A stretch of 36,694 bases of DNA from Chamaesiphon sp. GL140_3_metabinner_50 (GCF_025361915.1 NZ_JANYJC010000107.1:1-36694); one strand, 5' to 3'; counted from the first letter of the stretch, positions 18,086-28,700 are shown. Numbers and translations are program-made. Notes: a model not told the origin generated them from the sequence alone.

Positions 18086-18240
18086 CATTAAAACCACTAG
18101 CTAGTAACGATGACCGCATCTAGCACAGCCAGATGCTAACACACCAATATTCAAGTCTAGGGGTTTATGGGCACTCAGACAGCGATCGCTGACCATAAGT
18201 GAGTAATAAATGATACAATGAAGTAAGTATCTCGCGATTA

Positions 18241-18350
18241 CCTCTCGGCGCGGCTGTACCTACGGTATGCTTTGCCAACGTCAACGCGAACATCAACGCC
18301 AACGCCAGCGAGATTATCGTTGGCGGAGCCTCTCATGAGAGAGAATCGTC
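18241..18350. repeat. Intergenic copy of the GGCGnAGCCTCTC repeat family with AACGYC hexamer run
   Basis: cctctcggcgcggctg...caacgtcaacgcgaacatcaacgccaacgccagcg...cgttggcggagCCTCTCATGAGAGAG. Confidence 0.65.
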
Positions 18351-18355
18351 ATTAT

Positions 18356-18384
18356 TGAATTAATAGTACCTATCTATTAATTCA
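18356..18384. repeat. Perfect inverted repeat, 11-bp arms, 7-nt loop, just upstream of PLD gene
   Basis: TGAATTAATAG-TACCTAT-CTATTAATTCA. Confidence 0.85.
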
Positions 18385-18416
18385 TCATTTATCATTCATA
18401 ATTTCTGAGTTTCCTT

Positions 18417-19838
18417 GTGAAATTTCGACGATTTAGCCAGATTTCCGGCACATTACACTCCTCTCTCTTTTATAGTTTAGCTCTTGGAAGCATCGGTATT
18501 ACCATTTTTTGTGGATATTGGTTCTTTGCGCGATCTGCATCCACAATTTCTGCAAAACCACCACCACTCCCACAAGATGAGTCGATCCAAGTCTATTTTA
18601 ACCACGATCGATCGGTAGATTTTACTGAATCTTATCGACAGAAAACTAGACCGGGCGTAGATTTGGCTGCTAAATTAATTGCTGCCATCGATTCATCACA
18701 ATCGAGCATCGATATTGCAGTACAAGAGTTTCAATTACCAAATATCGCCCAAGCTCTGGCGGTAAAATCTCAGACGGGAATCAAAATTAGGGTAATTTTA
18801 GAACATAATTATAGCCGTCCGCTCAGTGAGTTAACAACTGCCGATATAGAGGGTTTGACAACCAGGGAACGCGAACATTATCAGGAATTTCAGAAATTAG
18901 TAGATATCGATGGCAATGGTACGCTCTCACCCGCAGAGATTAACCAGCGCGACGCGTTAATTATCCTTCGCAATGCCAAAATACCCATTCTCGACGATAC
19001 GGCAGACGGTTCGCGCGGTAGTGGGTTGATGCACCACAAATTTATGGTGGTAGATGGGCATCGAGTCATCGTCACTTCGGCAAATTGGACGATGAGCGAT
19101 ATCTATGGCGATTTGAGTCGCCCAGAAAGTGAGGGCAATCAGAATAATCTGGTGCAGATCGAAAGTAGTCAATTAGCTGCTGCATTTACGACTGAGTTTA
19201 ACCTGATGTGGGGCGATGGCAACGCAGGCAACCAAATTAGCCAGTTTAAGGCCCGTAAACCCGCACGTTTACCGTTTGAAGTACTTGTAGGTAAAACGCG
19301 CGTCCTGGTGCAATTCTCGCCGACTTCCAAGCAACAGGCATGGGATGATAGTACCAATGGCTCGATCGGGAAGTTCCTCGGTAGCAGTCAACAACAAGTC
19401 GATTTTGCATTGTTTGTCTTTTCCGAGCCAGGATTGGGCACTATTTTACAAGCTCAATCGCAGCGAGGTGTTAAGATTCGTGGGCTGATCGATCGACAGT
19501 TCGCCTATCGCGAGTATAGTTCGGGTTTGACACTGATGGGTGTGGCTGAAGGTAATGTTTGTGCGGCGACAAGTAATTCTCAGCCGTTGGCGACGATTGG
19601 CGTACCGACTTTACCGACAGGCGATTTACTTCACCACAAATTTGCGATAATCGATCGACAGACTGTGATTACAGGTTCGCATAATTGGTCGAACGCTGCC
19701 AATTATAGTAATGATGAAACTTTACTCGTCATCCAAAATAATCCTACCGTCGCCGCACATTTCGATCGCGAGTTTGACAGACTCTATACGGGTGTAGTCT
19801 TAGGGATTCCCGCACGGCTTAAAAATAAACGGTGTTAG
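18417..19838 (+). CDS. Phospholipase D-like protein with EF-hand loop
   Basis: Start GTG; two HKD-type motifs (MHHKFMVVDGHRVIVTSANWT and LHHKFAIIDRQTVITGSHNWS); EF-hand loop DIDGNGTLSPAE. Confidence 0.88.
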   Translation: MKFRRFSQISGTLHSSLFYSLALGSIGITIFCGYWFFARSASTISAKPPPLPQDESIQVYFNHDRSVDFTESYRQKTRPGVDLAAKLIAAIDSSQSSIDIAVQEFQLPNIAQALAVKSQTGIKIRVILEHNYSRPLSELTTADIEGLTTREREHYQEFQKLVDIDGNGTLSPAEINQRDALIILRNAKIPILDDTADGSRGSGLMHHKFMVVDGHRVIVTSANWTMSDIYGDLSRPESEGNQNNLVQIESSQLAAAFTTEFNLMWGDGNAGNQISQFKARKPARLPFEVLVGKTRVLVQFSPTSKQQAWDDSTNGSIGKFLGSSQQQVDFALFVFSEPGLGTILQAQSQRGVKIRGLIDRQFAYREYSSGLTLMGVAEGNVCAATSNSQPLATIGVPTLPTGDLLHHKFAIIDRQTVITGSHNWSNAANYSNDETLLVIQNNPTVAAHFDREFDRLYTGVVLGIPARLKNKRC

Positions 19839-19867
19839 ATTAGTTGACAGTTGACAGATAAAAATCA

Positions 19868-20551
19868 ATGCACCTAATTATGTTCGATTTAGATGGTACT
19901 TTGGTCGATAGTAATGCGATCGATTCCCAGTGCTATTTACAAGCCCTAGTAGATGTGTTTGGCTTCGATCTCAACAAGATCGATCGTAATTGGGGCAATT
20001 ATCCGCACATTACCGATGCCGGGATTTTACACACACTCTGTCAAACAGAATTAGGGCGCGATCCCACACTTGGAGAACTCTATGCTTATCAACAGCGATT
20101 TTTAGAACTATTAATAATTGCCGTCAGCCAAAAACCCTTACAATCGATCGCTGGAGCTAGCGAGATTTTAGAGAGCTTAAATGCAGATCCTCATTATGCG
20201 ATTGCAATTGCGACAGGTGCGTGGAAACAAACGGCACTGTTTAAACTTCAACAAGTAGGATTAGACAGAATCTTCATCCCGATGGCTTGTTCCGACGATG
20301 CCCGCGCGCGTGTAGATATTATGCACTGCGCTTACGATCGCACGTTAGAATTTTATCGACGATCTCAATTTCAAACCGTAACGTATATCGGCGATGGGGT
20401 GTGGGATGGAATTGCATCAAAACAGTTAAATTATCATTTCATTGGCATCGGTACAGGCGAACGGGTTGTCGATTTATTTGCTGTTGGTGCCAAATGTGTT
20501 TTACCCAATTATCAAAATCTAGCTGAAATTATGCCTGTAATTTTTGGATAA
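19868..20551 (+). CDS. HAD-family hydrolase
   Basis: MFDLDGTLVDSNAID; AIATGAWKQTALFKLQQVGL; TYIGDGVWDGIASKQL. Confidence 0.9.
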   Translation: MHLIMFDLDGTLVDSNAIDSQCYLQALVDVFGFDLNKIDRNWGNYPHITDAGILHTLCQTELGRDPTLGELYAYQQRFLELLIIAVSQKPLQSIAGASEILESLNADPHYAIAIATGAWKQTALFKLQQVGLDRIFIPMACSDDARARVDIMHCAYDRTLEFYRRSQFQTVTYIGDGVWDGIASKQLNYHFIGIGTGERVVDLFAVGAKCVLPNYQNLAEIMPVIFG

Positions 20552-20612
20552 GTATATTTTACTTACTCATTCGGTCTTCACTCATATTGAATTCGAGCTA
20601 CATTTAAAAAAC

Positions 20613-21437
20613 ATGCTTTTATCCCAAATCCCAATCGCGATCGATCCAGTCGTTCGGGTTATTGCCGACGATCTCGGTCGGATTGCCTGGAATAGCTTTT
20701 TGGCACTAGTTCCGCTGACATTGAGTTTTTTTCTATTTAATAAGCCCCGGTCTTCGATTTTTTGCTGGAGTACTTATATCTTATTGGGGATCAGCTTTGT
20801 TATCGGCATTAAAAAATATAATAACGGCAATTTACTCGAAGCACTCGAACGGATCGTCATGTCTCTATGGGGCGTAAGAATATTTTTTATTGCGATCTCG
20901 GTCGGCTTAATTATTATTTTAGCAATTGTAGATCGACGGTTGAGATCGAATCGCGATCGGTCGATTTTTTGGTGGATGGGTTTATTTTTATTTCTTGCTA
21001 TTTTACCTAATGCACCATATATTCTTACCGATATCATTCATTTCTATGAGGCAGTTCGCACCTTAGATTCGGTATGGGCAATTACACTAATTATCGTACC
21101 AATTTACATAATATTTATTGGCTTAGGGTGGTTCTGTTATGTGTGTTCGCTAGTTAATATCGATGAATACTTACATAAATATCATCTCGATCGTTACACG
21201 AGTACCATCGAATTAAGCTTGCATCTATTGTGTGCGATCGGGATTTATATCGGACGATTTATTAGATTTAATAGTTGGAGTTTAGTAACACAGCCTAAAT
21301 ATTTTTTAAGTATTTTGCCAGGAGAATTGATTGGTAAGTTTCCGGTAATTGTAATTCTATTAACATTTTTAATTATTACTATTTTGTATGCCATCTGCAA
21401 ACCAATTATAGTCAAATCTTCTCTTTACAGTCACTAG
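20613..21437 (+). CDS. DUF1361-like multi-pass membrane protein
   Basis: ORF 20544..21437; likely start MLLSQIPIAIDP near 20613. FLFLAILPNAPYILTDIIHF pattern. Confidence 0.7.
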   Translation: MLLSQIPIAIDPVVRVIADDLGRIAWNSFLALVPLTLSFFLFNKPRSSIFCWSTYILLGISFVIGIKKYNNGNLLEALERIVMSLWGVRIFFIAISVGLIIILAIVDRRLRSNRDRSIFWWMGLFLFLAILPNAPYILTDIIHFYEAVRTLDSVWAITLIIVPIYIIFIGLGWFCYVCSLVNIDEYLHKYHLDRYTSTIELSLHLLCAIGIYIGRFIRFNSWSLVTQPKYFLSILPGELIGKFPVIVILLTFLIITILYAICKPIIVKSSLYSH

Positions 21438-21637
21438 AAAGTTGCCGAGTTTAAGTACAATTTATCATCTCTTACAACCAACAATTATCCCACTCTTCTT
21501 ACTTACTTCTTGCTTCTTACTCCCATCTCCTAGCTCCCAGATCCCATCTCTCTTGACCTCCCGTACGGATGTTGCTAAGATGATCTTGAGATTTAAACGA
21601 TATTCCGATCTAAATACAGTAGATTTTGAGAAATAAC

Positions 21638-22681
21638 ATGATAACCGTCAGCCAGCAAGTACTCAGATCGATAGCAGGATTATTTATTGGTACGGGTTTG
21701 AGCCTGTCTATGGTAGCTTGCGGCAACCAGTCAAAAACTAATAGTTCGGGTGCTGGCGCGAAAAAAGATGTAGAAATTACCTTAGTAGGCTACGCCGTTC
21801 CTAAAGCCGCTCACGATGTAATCATCAAAAAGTTTGTCGCTAAATGGCAACAGGAACATAACCAAAAAGTGACATTCAAACAAACTTATGGCGGTTCTGG
21901 ATCTCAAACTCGTGCAGTCATCGATGGTTTACCTGCGGATGTGGTGCATTTGGCTTTAGGTGGAGATGTCAATAAATTAGCGCAAGCTTCATTAGTCGCG
22001 AAAGATTGGGACAAAAAGTTACCAAATAATGCCATTGTTGCCAGATCTGTCGCGGCAATTATTACCCGTTCGGGTAACCCCAAAAAAATTAAATCCTTTG
22101 CAGATCTGGCGCGTCCTGATGTCAAATGGGTAACGGCTAATCCGAAAACTTCTGGCGGCGCGCGGTGGAATTTCTTAGCTTTGTGGAATAGTGCGATTAA
22201 AGCTGGTGGGAACGAAGCCAAAGCCACAGAATTTGTTACCGCTGCTTTTAAAAATGTTGTCGTCCAGCCAAAAGATGCGCGAGAAGCCACAGATGCTTTT
22301 GCCAAGCAGGGACAGGGAGACGCACTCTTAAACTATGAGAATGAAATTCTCTTTGCCAAAGAAAGAGGTCAATCACTCGACTATGTAGTGCCAGATGTGA
22401 ATGTTTCGATCGATACTCCAGTCGCAATTGTCGATAAAAATGTGGATAAACACGGCAATCGAGAGGTCGTCGAAGCTTTTGTTAACTATATGTTTACACC
22501 TGAATCGCAAGCCGAATTTGTGAAGTTAGGCTATCGTCCTGCGGCAACAGTAGCAGATCCACGTTTCCCAAAAGTGAAGACACTGAGTAACATAGCTGAA
22601 TATGGGGGTTGGAGTGATTTTCAAAAGAAATTCTTTGACGACAGGGGTGTTTACGACAAAATTGAAGCTGGGAAAAAATAG
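21638..22681 (+). CDS. Sulfate ABC transporter substrate-binding protein (SbpA/CysP-like)
   Basis: Lipoprotein-type signal LSMVACGN; ITLVGYAVPKAAHDVIIKKF; GGSGSQTRAVIDGLPADVVHLALGGDVNKLA; NPKTSGGARWNFLALW. Confidence 0.92.
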   Translation: MITVSQQVLRSIAGLFIGTGLSLSMVACGNQSKTNSSGAGAKKDVEITLVGYAVPKAAHDVIIKKFVAKWQQEHNQKVTFKQTYGGSGSQTRAVIDGLPADVVHLALGGDVNKLAQASLVAKDWDKKLPNNAIVARSVAAIITRSGNPKKIKSFADLARPDVKWVTANPKTSGGARWNFLALWNSAIKAGGNEAKATEFVTAAFKNVVVQPKDAREATDAFAKQGQGDALLNYENEILFAKERGQSLDYVVPDVNVSIDTPVAIVDKNVDKHGNREVVEAFVNYMFTPESQAEFVKLGYRPAATVADPRFPKVKTLSNIAEYGGWSDFQKKFFDDRGVYDKIEAGKK

Positions 22682-22883
22682 TTCCAGGGGTGCTTGTCAC
22701 CCCTTCATGCCGTAGAGTCTACTATCAAACAGATCGATCGACGATTAAAAATCTCTCTTTGCACAATGGAACGAAGGTAATGTCTCTCAAGTTCTCAAGC
22801 ATCACTGTGCTTACCTTAACGCCCAGCTTTAGCGATCGTTTAGTTCATTCGTTCTGGCAAAGTTGGCGCGCTCCCGCCCGAAC

Positions 22884-23456
22884 TCACGTTAAATTACCAT
22901 GAAAATCTTGCCGAACCTTGTGCGTTAATTGCTTAGAAACTCGATTGACAATTTGTTTTAAGAGTTTATCGCCAGTACCTTGAATGACACCAGTTGGTAA
23001 CTTGTAGATAAACTTTGGAAACTGAATATAGACATTCAAATCGAGATCCCAATCGACGTTGGTTACCAATTTATCGCCATTTACGGCTTCTACTAGGCGC
23101 ATCTGGGCATTGAAACTTACTTCATATCCCGGTGGGGTATAGTCAGGAATTTCGACGGTTTTGATGCGGTATACGCCGCTATCTTGGGGCAATAACTCTA
23201 AGCCGATTTTGGGTTCGACAACATAGCCAAACGAATTGAATTTGCCGATCGTCAGTGCATAGCCATTTTTACCCAGTGGGTTGGCAGTCATCGGACGAGC
23301 GCAACGTGTAAACCAGCCCTGATGAGCATCTAGGTATTTAGCCACCGTTTTGATATCAGCACCCATCAGCATAGCATCGGTGAAGCGATAGCTAAAACAA
23401 AAAGGTTGGAGTTGCTTTGTCTCGATCGACACCAGTCGCTGCTCTAATTCAGGATT
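22884..23456 (-). CDS. DUF1997-family protein
   Basis: ORF 22884..23510, likely start MNPELEQRL; CFSYRFTDAMLMGADIKTVAKYLDAHQGWFTRCARPM. Confidence 0.75.
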   Translation of the reverse strand, partial: NPELEQRLVSIETKQLQPFCFSYRFTDAMLMGADIKTVAKYLDAHQGWFTRCARPMTANPLGKNGYALTIGKFNSFGYVVEPKIGLELLPQDSGVYRIKTVEIPDYTPPGYEVSFNAQMRLVEAVNGDKLVTNVDWDLDLNVYIQFPKFIYKLPTGVIQGTGDKLLKQIVNRVSKQLTHKVRQDFHGNLT

Positions 23457-23786
23457 CATCACGATCGAACTCTGTGTATGGCTGTTTTTTTCTAGTGTAG
23501 TTACTGGCATCTCGCTGTTATCCTGTTGATGTGCTGACTGGGTGGTAGTGGTAAAAATGCACTGACTCTCAAGAGTTATTTACAAGCTCTAGCTAGTGAA
23601 AACCGGAAATTTTTAGTAAGTCTTCGCTCTATTTTTAATGGTCGATCGAACTGTACATCATAATTATGTGGAAATCTGGGCGATCGCACCTACGATTTGC
23701 TGACGGTAGATGCCCATTTAATTGTTTCTGTCTTTAACATAAGAAGTAGTGAAGCTGAATTTTTAGTATATTGTAACAAAAACTTA

Positions 23787-24443
23787 ATGAAAGCATTTGT
23801 AGCCGGAGCGACAGGAGAAACTGGACGACGGATCGTTCGGGAGCTAGTCAAACGTGGGATTCCAGTCCGAGCGATGGTGAGAGATATTACCAAGGCACGA
23901 GAAATTTTACCATCAGAAGTAGAGCTAGTGATGGGTGATGTACTCGATCGCGCCAGTATTAATGAAGCAATCGGCGATAGTACGGTAATTCTCTGTGCCA
24001 CGGGAGCTAAACCAAGTTTAGATCCGACTGGCCCCTATCAGGTAGATTATGAAGGCACTAAAAACCTGGTAGAAGCGGCAAAATCTCACAATATCGAGCA
24101 GTTTGTGTTTGTTTCATCGCTGTGCGTATCGAAGTTTTTTCATCCACTCAATCTGTTTTGGTTGATTTTGTGGTGGAAGCAACAAGCCGAACAGTATCTT
24201 AAAACTAGCGGACTCAACTACACGATCGTGCGTCCCGGAGGACTCAAAAATGAAGATAATTCCAACCCAGTAATTATGTCTGGAGCGGATACCCTCTATG
24301 ATGGTAGTATACCCAGACAAAAGGTGGCTCAGGTGTGCGTTGAGTCACTCACTAGTCCTCAAGCACGCAATAAAGTTTTAGAAATTGTCAGTTCGCCGAC
24401 AGCAGAATCAAAAAGTTGGGAAGATCTCTTCTCGGCGGTGTAG
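23787..24443 (+). CDS. NAD(P)-binding SDR-like protein (Ycf39/Tic62-related)
   Basis: MKAFVAGATGETGRRIVRELVKRGIPVRAMVRD; VDYEGTKNLVEAAKSHNIEQFVFVSSL; YTIVRPGGL. Confidence 0.88.
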   Translation: MKAFVAGATGETGRRIVRELVKRGIPVRAMVRDITKAREILPSEVELVMGDVLDRASINEAIGDSTVILCATGAKPSLDPTGPYQVDYEGTKNLVEAAKSHNIEQFVFVSSLCVSKFFHPLNLFWLILWWKQQAEQYLKTSGLNYTIVRPGGLKNEDNSNPVIMSGADTLYDGSIPRQKVAQVCVESLTSPQARNKVLEIVSSPTAESKSWEDLFSAV

Positions 24444-24490
24444 ATATATAAAAGCAAGAAGGTTATAATTTGCCTTCTTGCCCATCCCCG

Positions 24491-25210
24491 ATGTCAGAGA
24501 TCGATTTGCTGACATCGATCCTCCCCGATGCCTCTGTTGTAATGGATCTAACTAAACCCAAGCCTTATAAAACGATCGGTATGGCGATCGGTAGTATTTT
24601 CGCACTGTGCTTACTATTACTATGGAGACAAGCATTCCGTCAGCCGAAGATGAGTCCCACCTTCGAGACAGCTCGAAATCCACCGTTAATGATGACAGGC
24701 GGCGATCCCTACATCCGCGCATTAATGCGGATGATTTCGGCGAGTGAAGCCAGCGATCGTCAGCCTTATTCGGTAATATATGGCGGGAGTCATGCTAAAA
24801 GTCTCGATCGTCATCCCGAACAGTGTATTCGGATTACTAGTGGGCCGAATATCAATAATTGTTCCACAGCAGCGGGACGCTACCAGATGATTAATACTAC
24901 CTGGGCAACAATGTCCAAGAAATATCATCCCCAACCTGATTGTCTGTTATTCGTTTTTCAGTGTGCTTATAGTTTCGAGCCTGAATACCAAGATGCTGTC
25001 GTTCATGCTTGGCTCAGTGACGAAAAATTCTGGAAAATGAATATTTCACAGTCATTAAAAGATGGCAAGTTAGAGCAGGTAAGAAAGCGATTATCGAGTA
25101 CCTGGACGAGTTTGGGCTATGGGATTGAGACAAATACGGTGACATCTAAGTTGGCTGGAATTTATCAACAGATCTTGCAGGAAGAATTGGCACGAAAAAG
25201 TAAACTTTGA
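24491..25210 (+). CDS. Membrane-anchored GH104/lambda-lysozyme-like glycoside hydrolase
   Basis: Single TM near the N-terminus; MMTGGDPYIRALMRMISASEAS...YSVIYGG...STAAGRYQMINTTW. Confidence 0.82.
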   Translation: MSEIDLLTSILPDASVVMDLTKPKPYKTIGMAIGSIFALCLLLLWRQAFRQPKMSPTFETARNPPLMMTGGDPYIRALMRMISASEASDRQPYSVIYGGSHAKSLDRHPEQCIRITSGPNINNCSTAAGRYQMINTTWATMSKKYHPQPDCLLFVFQCAYSFEPEYQDAVVHAWLSDEKFWKMNISQSLKDGKLEQVRKRLSSTWTSLGYGIETNTVTSKLAGIYQQILQEELARKSKL

Positions 25211-25231
25211 TGATGCTACCCAATCGTCAAT

Positions 25232-25678
25232 ATGGATAAATTTGATTATACGCTGGACTTTAAGACGATCGATTTTCGCCAGCAGCCCGAACTGTATCGA
25301 GTCGGTAAAGGCGAACAAGGTGTTTTACTAGTGGAACCATACAAAAGCGAGATTCTACCTTACTGGAAATTCAGAACGCCAGAAATCGCTCATCAGTCTG
25401 CTCAAAAGATTTACGCGCTGTTCCTCGAATACAAAGCACAAGCAGATTTCGTGGGGATGGATATGGCGCGGAAATTTCTCCAGATGGGATACACGCGATC
25501 TCGTCGCTATGCTAATCATAAATCGGGACGCAAGTATGGCAAAGACGATCGAACCATTCTCCCGCGCGAGGAAGATCCCATTAAAGCTGAATCTGCCGGG
25601 ATTTTCTATGAAATTTGGCAATTAGCCAAGGCAGATCCCGATTATGTAATGATGCTCGATCGACACAGGCATCGATAG
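25232..25678 (+). CDS. DUF4385-family protein
   Basis: ILPYWKFRTPEIAHQSAQKIYALFLEYKAQADFVGMDMARKFLQMGYTRSRRYANHKSGRKY. Confidence 0.75.
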   Translation: MDKFDYTLDFKTIDFRQQPELYRVGKGEQGVLLVEPYKSEILPYWKFRTPEIAHQSAQKIYALFLEYKAQADFVGMDMARKFLQMGYTRSRRYANHKSGRKYGKDDRTILPREEDPIKAESAGIFYEIWQLAKADPDYVMMLDRHRHR

Positions 25679-25772
25679 TTGTGTCATGTATCTTACTGTT
25701 CTCGGTGCCGATTTTTGTTAAAGTAACAGCATAAATATAGACCACTGCTGCCCCATTCCCCCGCACTAATAT

Positions 25773-28700
25773 ATGACGATCGTCAATCCCACTCGTTCTA
25801 GTTCCGAACCGATTAGCGATCTGAAGATTGAGGCACAAACTCAAGCTATTGCCAGTCAGCTACTCGCCGCCACCACCGAAAAGCGATCGCTCTTTGCCAA
25901 GCTGCGAGATAAATTTCGGTGGGATGACATGCTGCTGGGTTGGACGATGGAAAACCCCAGTTTGCGGGTACAATTATTTCGGGCGATCGATTGTTTGCCA
26001 TCGCTGGCGACTAAGGCGCAAATTGCCCGTCACCTTCAGGAATATTTAAGCGATGCGGCGGTAGAATTGCCCCAGGCTCTTAAAGATTTACTTAATTTTA
26101 CCGCGCCCGATTCGCTCCCCGGACAGGTGGCGGCGACAACGATGACTACTGCTGTGGAAACCTTGGCGCGTAAGTATATTGCAGGCGAAAACCTGCCTCA
26201 GATGCTCAAAAGTATCGATCGACTCCGCAACCAGTCGATGACGTTTACGATCGATGTGTTGGGTGAAGCCGTAATTACCGAAACCGAAGCCCAATCTTAT
26301 CTCGATCGCTATTTGGAGTTAATGGGGCAACTTACTACCGCTGCTAGCAATTGGCGATCTGCCCCTGATGCATCCCCCGTGCAGGTTTCGGTTAAATTAA
26401 CGGCGTTTTATTCTCAATTCGATCCGCTTGATGTTAGAGGTTCTCAGGCTAAGGTCGGCGATCGGCTCCGGATCTTGCTCCGCAAGGCTCAGGAAGTGGG
26501 GGCGGCGGTGCATTTTGACATGGAACAGTATCGTTATAAAAACGCGACGCTAGAGGTACTTAAACCCCTGCTGCTGGAACCAGAGTTTCGCGATCGCACC
26601 GATATTGGCATTACCCTCCAAGCCTATCTTCGCGATAGCTACCAAGATTTGCAAGAGTTAATCTCGTGGGCGAAAAAACGGGGCAACCCGATTACGCTCC
26701 GGCTCATTAAAGGGGCTTATTGGGATCGGGAAACGATCGTGGCACGCCAAAATCATTGGGCGACACCAGTTTATAACCACAAATCTTCTACGGATGCCAA
26801 TTTCGAGCGGATGACCGCTTTATTATTGACAAATCACGAGTATTTACATGCCGCGATCGGTAGCCATAATATCCGATCTCAGGCACATGCGATCGCAATT
26901 TCGCAAGCTTTAAATATTCCCCCGCAACAGATCGAATTTCAAGTTTTATATGGCATGGCGGATAATCTGGCGATCGCCCTCGCCCAACAGGGTCACCGCG
27001 TGCGGGTATATTGTCCTTATGGTGCCCTCATTCCGGGGATGGCGTACCTGATTCGGCGACTCTTAGAAAATACTGCCAATACATCTTTTCTCCGTCAAAG
27101 CTTGTCGGGGCAACCGCTAGAGGGACTTTTGGCGGCTCCAATTTGGGGCGAAGGCGACGCGGATGGTAATGAGGTGCTACCCTTACCGATGCCTGCTTCG
27201 ACAGCTTTAGTAACGCGGATCGACCCGGCTGCGGATACAGATTATGCGATCGAGCGGTGTCGATCGGCGGCAACTGCGGCACTAACTTCAGTAAAATCGA
27301 AATTAGGACAAACCTATCAGCCGCTAATTAACGGCGAATGGGTGCCAACAACCGCCACAATTCAATCGGTAAACCCTGCTCATCCTAACGAAATCGTCGG
27401 ATCGATCGGGCAAATTACAATCGACGGTGCCGAAAGTGCGATTTCCGCCGCTCAAGCCGCTTTTAAAACCTGGAAAAACACCCCCGTCGCCACCCGCTCC
27501 GCCATCTTGCGACGTGCGGCTGACTTACTCGAAGCTCGTCGCCACGAACTCAATGCCTGGATGGTATTTGAAGCCGGAAAACCCCTGCCGCAAGCTGATG
27601 TTGAAGTCTCTGAAGCTGCCGATTTTTGTCGGTATTATGCCGCAGAAATGGAACGACTCGATCGCGAAACAGTCTACGATGTTGCTGGTGAAACCGATCG
27701 CTATTTGTATCGCCCCAAAGGCATCGTGCTAGTAATTTCGCCCTGGAATTTCCCCCTCGCAATTCCCACAGGTATGGTGGTAGCCGCCCTAGTTACAGGC
27801 AATTGCGTCTTACTCAAACCCGCCGCCGTCACCTCAGTAATTGCTGCCAAATTAGCTGAAATATTAGTCGATGCAGGCATCCCTAAAGGCGTATTCCAAT
27901 TCGTCCCCGGTAGCGGCTCCACCGTTGGTGCCCACCTTGTCAAACACCCTCACGTACAGGCGATCGTCTTTACAGGCTCTCAAGAAGTCGGGTGCGAAAT
28001 TTATGCCAGCGCAGCCATCCTCCAACCCGGACAAAAACACCTCAAGCGCGTCATTGCTGAGATGGGTGGCAAAAATGCGATCGTCGTCGATGAAAGTGCC
28101 GATTTAGATTTAGCAGTCCAAGGCGTTGTTGATTCAGCCTTTGGTTATAGCGGTCAAAAATGCTCCGCCTGCTCCCGCGTGGTGGTACTCGCCTCAATTT
28201 ACGAACCATTCATCGAGCGACTGGTAGCAGCAGCAAAATCGCTGAATGTGGGCGATCCGATCGATCCGAGTACCAAAGTCGGCCCCGTCATCGATACCGC
28301 TGCCCAGCACCGAATTCGCGAAACGATCGCCAAGGGTAAAACGACGGCTACACTCGCTCTAGAGCTACCTAGCCCCGATTCGGGCTATTTTATCGGGCCA
28401 GTCATCTTCACCGATGTCGATCCTCAGTCTGCCTTGGCTCAGGAAGAGATTTTTGGCCCCGTATTATCGGTAATGAAAGCCGAGGATTTCGATCGTGCCA
28501 TTGAAATTGCCAACAATACCAACTTTGCCCTCACAGGCGGACTCTACTCGCGCACGCCGTCACATATCGATCGCGCTAAAGTAGAATTTGAAGTCGGCAA
28601 CCTCTACATCAATCGGACGATTACAGGTGCGATCGTGGCGCGGCAACCCTTTGGCGGCTATAAGCTATCGGGTGTTGGTTCTAAAGCTGGTGGGCCTGAT

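Noticed and set aside
21442-21636. 64-aa plus-strand ORF
   Set aside because: Composed largely of heptamer repeats (LFLLTSCFLLPSPSSQIPSLL); likely spurious.
22690-22902. 70-aa ORF after the sulfate-binding gene, considered as a truncated permease
   Set aside because: No similarity to CysT/W that I can see; too short to support.
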